Below, piece after piece: positions 51,301 through 62,254 of a DNA stretch of 64,000 bases. Made by a program: the position numbers and the translations under genes. The notes beneath the pieces are model-generated. The model did not search any database. It saw only the letters and a program-made list of their open reading frames with translations, and had not been told where the DNA came from. The DNA comes from Macrostomum hystrix (taxonomy: Eukaryota; Platyhelminthes; Macrostomidae): the NCBI GenBank assembly GCA_950097015.1, contig CATNEN010000012.1:2597501-2661500 (forward strand), given 5' to 3'. The number at the start of each line of letters is the position of its first letter. Position 1 is the stretch's first letter.

Positions 51301-54300
51301 TAATCCCTCAGATTGGTTAATCATTCGAGTTTTTGTCTCACTAATCCCTCAGATTGGCTAATCATTCGAGCATTTGTCTCAGTAATCCCTCAGATTGGCT
51401 AATCATTCGAGCATTTGTCTCAGTAATCCCTCAGATTGGTTAATCATTCGAGTATTTGTCTCACTAATCCCTCAGATTGGTTAATCATTCGAGCATTTGT
51501 CTCACTAATCCCTCAGATTGGTTAATCATTCGAGCATTTGTCTCACTAATACCTCAGATTGGTTAATCATTCGAGTATTTGTCTCACTAATCCCTCAGAT
51601 TGGTTAATCATTCGAGTATTTGTCTCACTAATCCCTCAGATTGGTTAATCATTCGAGCATTTGTCTCACTAATCCCTCAGATTGGTTAATCATTCGAGTA
51701 TTTGTCTCACTAATCCCTCAGATTGGTTAATCATTCGAGTATTTGTCTCACTAATCCCTCAGATTGGTTAATCATTCGAGCATTTGTCTCACTAATCCCT
51801 CAGATTGGTTAATCATTCGAGCATTTGTCTCACTAATCCCTCAGATTGGTTAATCATTCGAGTTTTTGTCTCACTAATCCCTCAGATTGGTTAATCATTC
51901 GAGTATTTGTCTCACTAATCCCTCAGATTGGTTAATCATTCGAGTATTTGTCTCACTAATCCCTCAGATTGGTTAATCATTCGAGTATTTGTCTCACTAA
52001 TCCCTCAGATTGGTTAATCATTCGAGTATTTGTCTCACTAATCCCTCAGATTGGTTAATCATTCGAGCATTTGTCTCACTAATCCCTCAGATTGGTTAAT
52101 CATTCGAGCATTTGTCTCACTAATCCCTCAGATTGGTTAATCATTCGAGTTTTTGTCTCACTAATCCCTCAGATTGGTTAATCATTCGAGTATTTGTCTC
52201 ACTAATCCCTCAGATTGGTTAATCATTCGAGCATTTGTCTCACTAATCCCTCAGATTGGTTAATCATTCGAGCATTTGTCTCACTAATCCCTCAGATTGG
52301 TTAATCATTCGAGTATTTGTCTCACTAATCCCTCAGATTGGTTAATCATTCGAGTATTTGTCTCACTAATCCCTCAGATTGGTTAATCATTCGAGTTTTT
52401 GTCTCACTAATCCCTCAGATTGGTTAATCATTCGAGCATTTGTCTCACTAATCCCTCAGATTGGTTAATCATTCGAGATTTTGTCTCACTAATCCCTCAG
52501 ATTGGTTAATCATTCGAGTATTTGTCTCACTAATCCCTCAGATTGGTTAATCATTCGAGTATTTGTCTCACTAATCCCTCAGATTGGTTAATCATTCGAG
52601 CATTTGTCTCACTAATCCCTCAGATTGGTTAATCATTCGAGTTTTTGTCTCACTAATCCCTCAGATTGGTTAATCATTCGAGTTTTTGTCTCACTAATCC
52701 CTCAGATTGGTTAATCATTCGAGTATTTGTCTCACTAATCCCTCAGATTGGTTAATCATTCGAGTATTTGTCTCACTAATCCCTCAAATTGGTTAATCAT
52801 TCGAGTATTTGTCTCACTAATCCCTCAGATTGGTTAATCATTCGAGCATTTGTCTCACTAATCCCTCAGATTGGTTAATCATTCGAGTATTTGTCTCACT
52901 AATCCCTCAGATTGGTTAATCATTCGAGCATTTGTCTCACTAATCCCTCAGATTGGTTAATCATTCGAGCATTTGTCTCACTAATCCCTCAGATTGGTTA
53001 ATCATTCGAGCATTTGTCTCACTAATCCCTCAGATTGGTTAATCATTCGAGCATTTGTCTCACTAATCCCTCAGATTGGTTAATCATTCGAGTATTTGTC
53101 TCACTAATCCCTCAGATTGGTTAATCATTCGAGTATTTGTCTCACTAATCCCTCAGATTGGTTAATCATTCGAGCATTTGTCTCACTAATCCCTCAGATT
53201 GGTTAATCATTCGAGCATTTGTCTCACTAATCCCTCAGATTGGTTAATCATTCGAGTTTTTGTCTCACTAATCCCTCAGATTGGTTAATCATTCGAGTAT
53301 TTGTCTCACTAATCCCTCAGATTGGTTAATCATTCGAGTTTTTGTCTCACTAATCCCTCAGATTGGTTAATCATTCGAGTTTTGTCTCACTAATCCCTCA
53401 GATTGGTTAATAATTCGAGCATTTGTCTCACTAATCCCTCAGATTGGTTAATCATTCGAGTATTTGTCTCACTAATCCCTCAGATTGGTTAATCATTCGA
53501 GTATTTGTCTCACTAATCCCTCAGATTGGTTAATCATTCGAGTTTTGTCTCACTAATCCCTCAGATTGGTTAATCATTCGAGTTTTTGTCTCACTAATCC
53601 CTCAGATTGGTTAATCATTCGAGTATTTGTCTCACTAATCCCTCAGATTGGTTAATCATTCGAGTATTTGTCTCACTAATCCCTCAGATTGGTTAATCCT
53701 TCGAGCATTTGTCTCACTAATCCCTCAGATTGGTTAATCATTCGAGCATTTGTCTCACTAATCCCTCAGATTGGTTAATCATTCGAGCATTTGTCTCACT
53801 AATCCCTCAGATTGGTTAATCATTCGAGTATTTGTCTCACTAATCCCTCAGATTGGTTAATCATTCGAGCATTTGTCTCATTAATACCTCAGAAACTCCA
53901 CATCAAACTCAGATTCGAAAATTAGTCATTGATTTTGAGCAGGATGCGAGTCTTTAAACTCCCCGAGGTCGCCCACTTGAAGAACTAATATTTTCTGGGC
54001 CAGCCAGCCAGAATAACGTGCCCCTTAGGCAAGAAAACAAAAAACTATATTTTTCGAAACGCAAACAGGGCGAGCACCACTGTTTCGCTGACACGACTTG
54101 GGCCTAAAATGCATTACAATATCGATTGTTGCTACTGCTAGCTTGAGGATAGAGGAGAGACTGAGGTTTGAGGCTCCTCCCACCCCCCGAGGCTGGGGCG
54201 CGGCCATGAACCGCACTTCGTTTTTAGCGCGCTTTTCAAAAACTCCAGCATTTCGCTTGCATTTGATAGACACTTTTCTGTTGTGTGAGAAACTGAAGGA

Positions 54301-55462
54301 GCGTCTCAAATCCGGAACAATAACACACGCTGCCGCACCCCCTGACTCAAGCAGACGTGAGAGAGAAGAGAAACTGGGAAGGCTAGGGGCGCCTCATGAA
54401 ACATTCAGAGAAGAGATCTCCCAAAAATTCACGCGGTAAGACTGGCTGTTGGAAAGGTGGCAAATGTTGAGCAGACATTTGGGGAGGCAGGGAGAGAAAG
54501 TACCACTGGGGTAGACGGGGCAGAGAGTGAGAGTGAGTGTTAGCAAAAGGTGTTGGGAGGAATAGAAGCGGCCTGTTAGCTGGATACAAAACTACTGCCC
54601 AATATTAGGATCGAAAATGTCTAACAAAAGGCGGCCAAGGTCGGCAATGCCCTGTGGCGCAACCTCATACAGGGATTGAAGCCATAAAGTACCGTAGTTT
54701 TTGCTGCGCATCTTAAATTCATGCCCCAGACTAGATGGTTGCCATACCTCTCTGTATCTCCCTGCCTCCCAGATCCCAAATCCCATGCTCATCCCCAATG
54801 CGTGAAATGGGTTGCTTAGCTGTGAAGGCTGAATTGTTTAAAATAAAACTACGATTACGATCGTAAATTGTCCCGCTGACTGCTCCTGTACATTGTTAGC
54901 CTGGGCAATTAATAGTGAATTTAAGAACAGGACGAGTAAGTTACTTCGTTAGATTTAGATTTTAACTCACTTTACTCACTTTATTGCATCAGGAGAGAGA
55001 GAGTCGCTGCCTCGTGTGAGTAAATTTGCGGCAAATACTTTCTAAAACTTGAGACATGGAGAGATGGGATAAGACAGAGCCCCAGAGTCAGTGTACGAGT
55101 CAGTTTTACACATGCATAAAATACTTTGTTTAGACGAAGTCACTTGATACGGACGGTTGCAGAACCTTCTCCGTGTTACGGTCTGTTGCACGCGGTCGGG
55201 TTCACACGCATCACATTAATTGTAGAGACAAAAATAGCACCAAGGTCAAGAGGAAATTGTAGTAAACCCCGCGATATAATTCTATGATAGTCTTCTCATA
55301 TTGCTGCTTTCGGAGAGATCGGATCTACACAGAAGAATCGTGCGAGTGTGTGTTGTGGAGGCACCGCAGAAGCAATTGTAAGAGAACTAAAGTGTTGTAA
55401 AGTTGTTCGTCAGCTAGTCTCCCTCTCTCATGATCTGCACCTCTTCACCTCGTGCCTGTAGT

Positions 55463-55510
<48 letters not shown>

Positions 55511-58500
55511 TGCAAGGGGAGGGAAGGACTCCATACTGACACTTCAGCTTCGGGTGGTTGAAGTGAATTCGCAGCGAGTGCTCACACCACCACTCTCGCT
55601 GTCCCGCCTCCATGCAGCTCTCAGCTCGCTGATCTATATACTTTCACTTGTCACCCCCGGCCTTGAGTCTGAACTCTTTTAGCCTTGCATGTGGGACTCA
55701 GTCCTTGACTGTTGAGTGGCTGGCAACCCAGATATTTCATTACCCTCTTCCCAATGTAGGAACCTGTGCATTCATTATGTTAAATTATCCTTAAATTCAT
55801 TTCGTTTTAGGCGGCGTTTCACATCCCGAATTTTACATTCCTCAAATTTCGCAACCCCAAAATTCACATCCACAAATTTCACATCTCCGAAATTTCACGA
55901 CCCTAAAATTTACTTACTTTAAATTTCACATCCTCAAATTTTCACACCCCAAGATTTTTCTTATAAAATTGATATTCCATTTGTTACACACTTGTCAACC
56001 GCACCTGCTCGCAGACTCTGGAACACGGTCGGTTCGGCCAGGAGGCTATTAGCGCCATCAGCCGGCGTTACAACTCGCACGAGGTCACCGCCTGCTTGAG
56101 GAATGCCGCCTCAATTCTGATGTGAGTAGATGGGCTTGCTTAACAATGGCTAAACACCTATGACTGACAGTCTAGGAAGGAAATCTTGCCTTTCACTTTC
56201 ACTCAAAGCTGTGCCCGACTCTCGCCCAATAACCCTCCGCGACCCACCGGTGACACTCCAGAGCCCTACTTAATGCATTGTCACCGCTTGTCAAAATTGA
56301 CATGACTGGTACAAGCCCGACACCTCCCCACTCTCAGTCGGACTCAGCTCTCACATCACATCCGCTCGCAAGTGCGCGATTATTAACAGCCTGTCTGGCG
56401 CTCTGCGGGGTTCTCAGTTTAGTTAAAGTTGAGCTCGTCAATTTCTAACCTGTCAATCAGCGACTGAAAGCGAAGAGCGGTTGGCATGTTAATTGCGCGG
56501 CGGCCTCTCACACACTCACACACACTCACACCCACTGTCGCTATGACTTCATGCGGTGGGCGCTTAAGCAATTAACTTAATAACCATTGGCTTCTGCGTA
56601 CAACCCCGACACTTCCAAACTGGAACAGTACCTCGTACTGACTAAAAAAGCGAAGTGTAAGGAGTTAGAGAGGTCTCCACTTGTGCTCAACCTGAGCTCA
56701 ACTCGGCTCTTCTGATTAGAAAGAAAGCATTAAAAAAAGAGTTGATGATTTGAGTGCTTTGCTATGGAAGCAATCACTCAAAGCTACTTGTTGTTACCTG
56801 TTTTGAGTTAGTTTGCTTGCTTTCGTAACTAGCGGTCTGTTTTAATTGACGTGACGCGCGGTTACAATGTTATTTAAAACATCTTTTCATATCAGAAAGA
56901 TGGATGGGAAAGCTAGGGCACCCATACGATAAAAATATAATTAAGCGTGAATAGCTTTTATCAGCACCGATAGTAATTGAATACTCTAAGTAGTATGTTA
57001 TTATAAATAATTACATTTAGAAAATTGGATAACTTTCGCAGTATCTGGAACTGCAAATTATTGCAGTATTACAATAGTTTTTACATTCCTGACCCCCCAA
57101 CTATCGGTCATTATCATTTTAAAAGTAATTATCCTCCTAATCCTCACAGATCAGTCATTATCCTCCTAATCCTCACAGATCACTGATTATCCTCCTGATC
57201 CTCATTGATCACTGATTATCCTCCTAATCCTCATTGATCACTGATTATCCTCCTAATCCTCATTGATCACTGATTATCCTCCTAATCCTCATTGATCACT
57301 GATTATCCTCCTAATCCTCACAGATCACTGATTATCCTCCTAATCCTCACAGATCACTGATTATCCTCCTAATCCTCATTGATCACTGATTATCCTCCTG
57401 ATCCTCATTGATCACTGATTATCCTCCTAATCCTCATTGATCACTGATTATCCTCCTAATCCTCATTGATCACTGATTATCCTCCTAATCCTCACAGATC
57501 ACTGATTATCCTCCTAATCCTCACAGATCACTGATTATCCTCCTAATCCTCATTGATCACTGATTATCCTCCTAATCCTCATTGATCACTGATTATCCTC
57601 CTGATCCTAATTGATCACTGATTATCCTCCTGATCCTCACAGATCACTGATTATCCTCCTAATCCTCACAGATCACTGATTATCCTCCTAATCCTCACAG
57701 ATCACTGATTATCCTCCTAATCCTCATTGATCACTGATTATCCTCCTGATCCTCATTGATCACTGATTATCCTCCTGATCCTCATTGATCACTGAATATC
57801 CTCCTGTATTCCCTCACACCTCGCAGGCTTCTGGACCACGCCAACCTGATCAAGCTGGTTGGTCTGCACCACACTCCCGGCCACCCAATGTCTGGCTACT
57901 GTCTGATCACCGAGCACATCAATTGTGGCAGTCTGCGTCAGTTTGTGCACAAGCAAGGCGAGCGCCTCCTCAGAGACTGGGAGATTCTCATCAGCTTCGG
58001 CGGTCAGGTGGCCAACGCTACGGCCTACCTGCATCGCAAGGGAGTGGTGCACAATGAACTGGTAAATAACTCAGAATTATAATTCAGTTCGTCAAGTTCT
58101 AACTCAGTCACACCCGCCTTGCCCCAGGTCCTGGACAATTGCCTCCTGGAGCGATCCGATCGATTCACTGTGAAACTCTCCGGCTTTGAGTTTTCCCGCT
58201 TCGAAGACTCGAGCCCGCGACCTCTTGTGCACCTGATGTGGCGCAAGTACTGCCGGGTGGCGCCAGCTTGTCCGGAGATTGCCACAGGTGCTAAACAGCT
58301 GCCCACCTGCGCCTCAGACGTTTGGGCGCTGGGGCTGCTGGTTTGGTCGCTGTTCTCACGCAGCTGTCACCCCAGCGAGTGTCCGGGAGCCCAGCCGCCT
58401 CCTCTGTCGCTGAACTCTCCTCTGCTGCCGAAGGAGCTGACAGCGGCCTTGGATCACCTCATCCGGTCCTGCCTTCACAGGGTGAGCTCCAGTGCGCTCT

Positions 58501-60059
58501 TAATTAGGTCAGGTGTGCGCTGAGGGATTTTGTGGATTGATCCCAGCGAAAATTCTGAGCACGAAAGCACACAGCGTCCTGATCCACCAAATGTCATGTT
58601 CCATAACGCAAAAAAATAAGAATAAATAGTAATACTAATAATTCCAGGAGGGCTTCGGGCAGTGGGACATCATTTGGTGACACTAGACCCGCAGCCAGCG
58701 AGGAGGCAATTCTGCCCATTTCGCTGACTCTGCCCATTTCGTGAGCACACACGCACACAGATACCGTACACAGGCACACGCACACACAGGTGTGTACACC
58801 TGCCTTGACTTTCTAATCGTCAGGTAGTGTGCACTCTCACTGTGCCTTGGAGGTTGGCCCTTAAGGGTGTAAATTGCACAATAAGCCACCAAGCCTTCTC
58901 TCCGCGGCTGCGCCCCAAATGAATGTGGCCTCGCCGTGGAATCGAACTTAGGCACCGTGGTGCGAGAGGCAAACGCGTTGACCGCTTTGCCACTCAACCT
59001 TCGTCATGTTCCATTCCTATTCTCATATTTTCAGATGCCCCAGCTGAGAATATCGTCCGTGGAGGTGGGCAAACAGCTGCGCAATCTGATCGATTTTCGC
59101 AGCTACCTGAACGCCAAATACGGTGAGTTTGTCAAAGTCAATCTGTCTTCTCAGCGCCTCCTTAACTACCATGAAAATAAACGAAAACTTCAGCAGACCA
59201 GAGCTACAGCTCAGGTGTCTCCTCAGCCGACCTCGAGCCGTTCGGAATCGGCAACGGCATCGAACTGTCTTCGTCTTCGTTGACAACAACTACACCGCCG
59301 CAGTCAGCCGATGACGGCGGCAGCGCGGGCGGACTTGGCGGCGGTGTAACGCCAAGTAGGAAACCGTCGCGCCGTCTTGGCCTCTTCCGCTCCAAGAAGT
59401 GGAAGTCGGCTAGTTTAGCGGATGCCTCTGAAGGCGTCGTTAGTGGCAACGGCAGCAGCGGCGGCGGCGGAGGCTTCAAGCGGCTGCTGTTATTCTCACG
59501 CAGCTCCGGTGGACGGAAGGCCAGTCGGGACGCAAATTACTACGAGAATGCGGACAACGGAGGTGGCAAAGATGTCGTGAGGACCACAGCAGCGACGTCC
59601 GCCGTCCAGAAGTCGAAGAGCGCGCACCAGTTGGCGCAGCCCGAACAGCGTCGCCGCCGGAGCTCAGAAACTCTAATGACGTCATCGCTGACAGTGGCTG
59701 CGGCTTCAGCAGTGCCAGACGAGCAGCTGCTGCAGACGGAGCGGCGGTGCCAGCGGCTCCTGGACCAGCTGGGGCAGTTGCGGGCCCGCTGTGATTCTGA
59801 GCGGGACCGTCGGGTGGCCGCCGAGACAGAGCTTCGGTCGATACGACAGGCCTACGAGCTACGGCTGGCTGATGCCGACTCGGCTGTCAAGCAGTGGCGA
59901 CAGCAGCTGCTGGCTGAGCGATCCGACATGCGCGACCAGCTTGACAGCCTGCGCCGAGAGAACCTGCGACTTCGGCAGACGCAGTCGACAGCCGGCCGCT
60001 CCCAGGACAGCGGCATCGCGTGCGGCGACTGCCCGTCCAGACGGCTGGAGTCGGACTGA
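45340..60059 (+). CDS. SH2 - tyrosine-kinase-like pseudokinase - coiled-coil protein (about 723 aa)
   Basis: Seven exons fit with consistent phases: 45340-45606 (ATG 45344), 47561-47819 (or from 47558), 56015-56121, 57827-58061, 58128-58481, 59035-59122 and 59194-60059 (TGA). The SH2 domain is about residues 50-140: WFFQEMS, GAFLVR with the phosphotyrosine-binding Arg77, and VKHSWISV, FDCVQELVQHYG, closest in pattern to Src/Abl-type SH2. The kinase-like domain is about 170-435. Its loop reads LEHGRFGQ; no VAIK lysine is identifiable and the helix-C Glu appears to be Asn. The catalytic HRD is HNE (285-287), Asn292 of the loop is kept, DFG is SGF (306-308), and ASDVWALG is conserved. It should not be an active kinase. 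Residues about 437-610 are Gly/Ser-rich and basic (SRRLGLFRSKKWK) with YYEN, a possible Grb2-type site. A coiled coil spans about 613-699. Likely a cytoplasmic phosphotyrosine scaffold. Upstream exons cannot be excluded. Confidence 0.85.
45698..46874. repeat. 32-bp hairpin-forming minisatellite in pseudokinase intron 1
   Basis: About 37 units of 32 bp. Each contains TTGTTG TTTGT CAACAA, a 6-bp stem with a 5-base loop, and then ttcctagtctc. It lies about 90 bp after the donor at 45607. Some units have accatttcca in place of acaattcct. Confidence 0.94.
47356..47495 (-). mobile_element. Decayed fragment of SINE family A in pseudokinase intron 1
   Basis: Contains gttcactccatgg, agatgggtaaattaaagcaa and a tRNA-like box B on the minus strand (aattcgaactccggacc), in the same order as the intact copies. 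It ends about 60 bp before the acceptor of exon 2. Confidence 0.55.
47826..53896. repeat. 41-bp minisatellite (about 148 copies) filling pseudokinase intron 2
   Basis: Units of 41 bp contain attggttaatcattcgag, then t/c variation, then tctcactaatccctcag. The array starts 6 bp after the start of the intron (donor at 47820) and runs for 6 kb. Each unit ends with a CTAAT branch-point-like sequence and a pyrimidine-rich TCAG, which resembles a 3' splice site. Variants are ggcta for ggtta, tcagtaat for tcactaat, and two 40-bp units near 53380 and 53540. Confidence 0.96.
53897..56014. other. Remaining part of pseudokinase intron 2
   Basis: No further exon was found. It holds an imperfect (CAG)15 at about 55464-55509, a degenerate ~15-bp repeat (aatttcacatcc) at about 55815-55945, and the acceptor of exon 3 (cacctgctcgcag, 56002-56014). 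Confidence 0.5.
55464..55509. repeat. (CAG)15 microsatellite
   Basis: An uninterrupted run of CAG inside intron 2 of the pseudokinase gene. It is not in the reading frame of any supported exon. Confidence 0.95.
57124..57798. repeat. 29-bp minisatellite in pseudokinase intron 3
   Basis: About 23 units containing gattatcctcctaatcctca, then ttgatcact or cagatcact. It ends about 28 bp before the acceptor of exon 4. The cag-type units resemble that acceptor (both have tatcctcct followed by a pyrimidine run and CAG). Confidence 0.94.
58641..59000 (-). mobile_element. SINE family B copy in pseudokinase intron 5
   Basis: The right end has a clear tRNA-like head. The reverse complement reads GTGGCAAAGCGGTCAACG (box A) and AAGTTCGATTCCACGG (box B). 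The body shares agacccgcagccag, ggcaattctg, gccaccaagccttctctc and aatgtggcct with 8600-8880. It ends about 35 bp before the acceptor of exon 6. Confidence 0.85.
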
Positions 60060-60523
60060 CTCTCATGGCTGACACTACTGTATCGTGTGATCTCTATTTG
60101 TGATTGTCTGTGAATAAGCTTGTGCAGTTGTTGGTCTCCAATGCTTCAGAGTTGGAGCTATACTACTGCCCATAGCAGTAGGATTGCTGGACAATCATTT
60201 TTGTACAGCCAGATGCGTTACTACTATTTGTTAATATAGACTTTCTTTTATGTCTAGGCAAAAGAACGGTGATTTGCTATATAGTCCTTGACATAGTCCA
60301 TACTAACCGTAGTATATGTTGCTACGTAGTATACGAGACACGGTAGTATATGTTGTTGCTACCTAACTTTGTCACCACTCTTCATTTAATGTGTTCTTTT
60401 CTATATTGACCGACGATAATCCAAAGCAAGAGGTTGTCATTTTTGGATTTTTTTGCCCAGCTATTATATGCGTTTCAGTTAAATATTCGAAAATAATATT
60501 TTACTAAAAATACAATGTTCAAT

Positions 60524-60529
60524 AATAAA
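60524..60529 (+). terminator. Candidate polyadenylation signal AATAAA of the pseudokinase gene
   Basis: A perfect AATAAA lies about 465 bp after the stop codon at 60059, in AT-rich sequence expected of a 3' untranslated region. No nearer canonical hexamer was noticed. Confidence 0.4.
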
Positions 60530-60867
60530 TGTGTACTCACAGAAGTTATGCTAGATGAGACAGTGCAACAGAAGCAATCGAAGCAATTTTTATATGGACT
60601 TTTCAGCCTATTTCCACTTTCATGCAACATAAGTGTAGTGGAGCTGATTATTGTTTCTAAATGATAAATACAATATGAGGCAAGACGAAGTTAGACTATT
60701 TAGAGGACTAACTGTAGATATTTCAATACCTCGCATTTTTATCAGAATTTCACGCGTAGATAGTGAAACACCTTAGCCTGTAGTTTAATACTTTGCTAAA
60801 AAGAGCAGTTTGCAGTGAAACTCACAGTATTAAACTTTGTACTTTATATGCTTTTGATATCAGTACG

Positions 60868-61345
60868 CAGAACCCACCATCTCATTTTCTCTCAACCGCA
60901 CCACCCACCACCCCATTTGCTATCACTCACAAAACCTTCGCTCTCATTTTCTCTCACCCGCAAAACCTACAACCACATTTTCTCTCACCCGCATGACATA
61001 CCACCTCATTTTTTCTCACCCGCAAAACCAACAACCCCATTTTCTCTCACCCGCATCACCCACCACCTCATTTTCTCTCACCCGTAAAACCAACAACCCC
61101 ATTTTCTCTCACCCGCGTCACCCACCACCTCATTTTCTCTCACCCGTAAAACCAACAACCCCTTGACTTATCTTGACTTATCTGCAGGGCGGTCCGACAG
61201 ACGCAGCGGGGAGGCGGGAGTCGCCCATTCCGCTAATCCCTGAAAGATACCCGCATCTCACCCGTAAAACCAGCAACCCCATTTTCTCTCAACCGCAAAA
61301 CCCGCCACCCTATTTCTCTCTCCCAGCACCTATTCCCTGATTTTC
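60868..61345. repeat. 31-bp minisatellite interrupted by a SINE fragment
   Basis: About a dozen units with cattttctctcacccgc followed by aaaaccaacaacc or atcacccaccacc. The array is broken between about 61160 and 61255 and resumes afterwards in the same orientation. Confidence 0.88.
61180..61252 (-). mobile_element. Probable SINE family B fragment inside the 31-bp array
   Basis: The segment gacgcagcggggaggcggga followed by gcccattccgctaatccctg aligns with the family B body at 58700-58745 (cagccagcgaggaggc, gcccatttcgctgact). It lies in the same orientation as the other copies. Confidence 0.45.
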
Positions 61346-62254
61346 TTTCAACCGAAGCATCCACTACAATCTCTATCGTTGGCTTAATCAGAAGACTTAA
61401 TTCGCTGAAGATAGTAATGTGATTAAGCCGAGGGTCGATTAAAGAGTGTTTCCCCGAAAGAGGGTTCTAAAAATAGAAGCGACGTAACCCTGTCTGACCA
61501 ATTCAATTGGACGCATAATGCAGGCTAAGTTTTGCAGCATAGGACTGTTCTGCCTTGTGCTTTACAGTGCTTTAATATCTAAAGTTGTTAAAAGCAACAG
61601 TTTTCTAATTAAAAAAAATTATCGCTACACAAGGCCCTCTGGATTTGAAATGACACAATGATGATTTAAGATCAATAAAGCATGATATTTTAAATATGAT
61701 CGATTAAGCATTTTTAGTATCTAATTTCTATAGAACTAATTAATAGAACTAACTTAAAATGAGGCATTTAAATAACAATTGAACAGCTTAAATCATTTTT
61801 TAAGTAGAAGTTGATCAAAGCGAAACAATTTACAGAGCTTGGGCTAATGCAATTTAATATTATTGCTAATACTAACGCAGTGTAGGCTGCAGTTTTTGTG
61901 CAATTCTATAAAAATCCTAGAGCATCCTTGAAATGGCAAGTGTAACAATAGCCGTATGATGAGTGCGGGCGCAATGACAAAGCCATGCGCATTGGAAGGC
62001 AAGCGGCGATGCGAACTTTGTTAGACTGTTTTGTATGAGTATGTTAGAGTCGAGTGCAGTCTTAAACACTACAGCAGGGGGTGCATTGTATCAATTGACT
62101 GTGAGCGAGTCTTGGTGATTAGAATAATTCAAGCCTATATAAATAAGACTAAATAACCTCTGAAATCTAAATCCCATCACCGCGCCCCCGAAATAAGCAG
62201 CACGTCAGATCATATGCATAATGAACAACACTTCTTCACTCTTTCTCTTGTTGC
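61346..62254. other. No gene recognised; 3' flank of the minus-strand gene at 62.3 kb
   Basis: AT-rich DNA between two convergent transcription units. Nothing else is supportable. Confidence 0.5.

Noticed and set aside
26251-53896. Assembly collapse or artefact as the source of the arrays
   Set aside because: Units carry many scattered point variants and structured super-periods, which simple assembly errors would not create. Exact array lengths remain uncertain.
55464-55509. Polyglutamine-encoding exon
   Set aside because: The CAG run lies within intron 2 of the pseudokinase gene and no spliceable frame with conserved flanks includes it.
45340-59122. JAK-type kinase (SH2 plus JH2 pseudokinase)
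   Set aside because: The SH2 pattern (VKH, FDCVQELVQHYG) is Src/Abl-like, no FERM domain or second kinase domain follows, and the C-terminus is a coiled coil.
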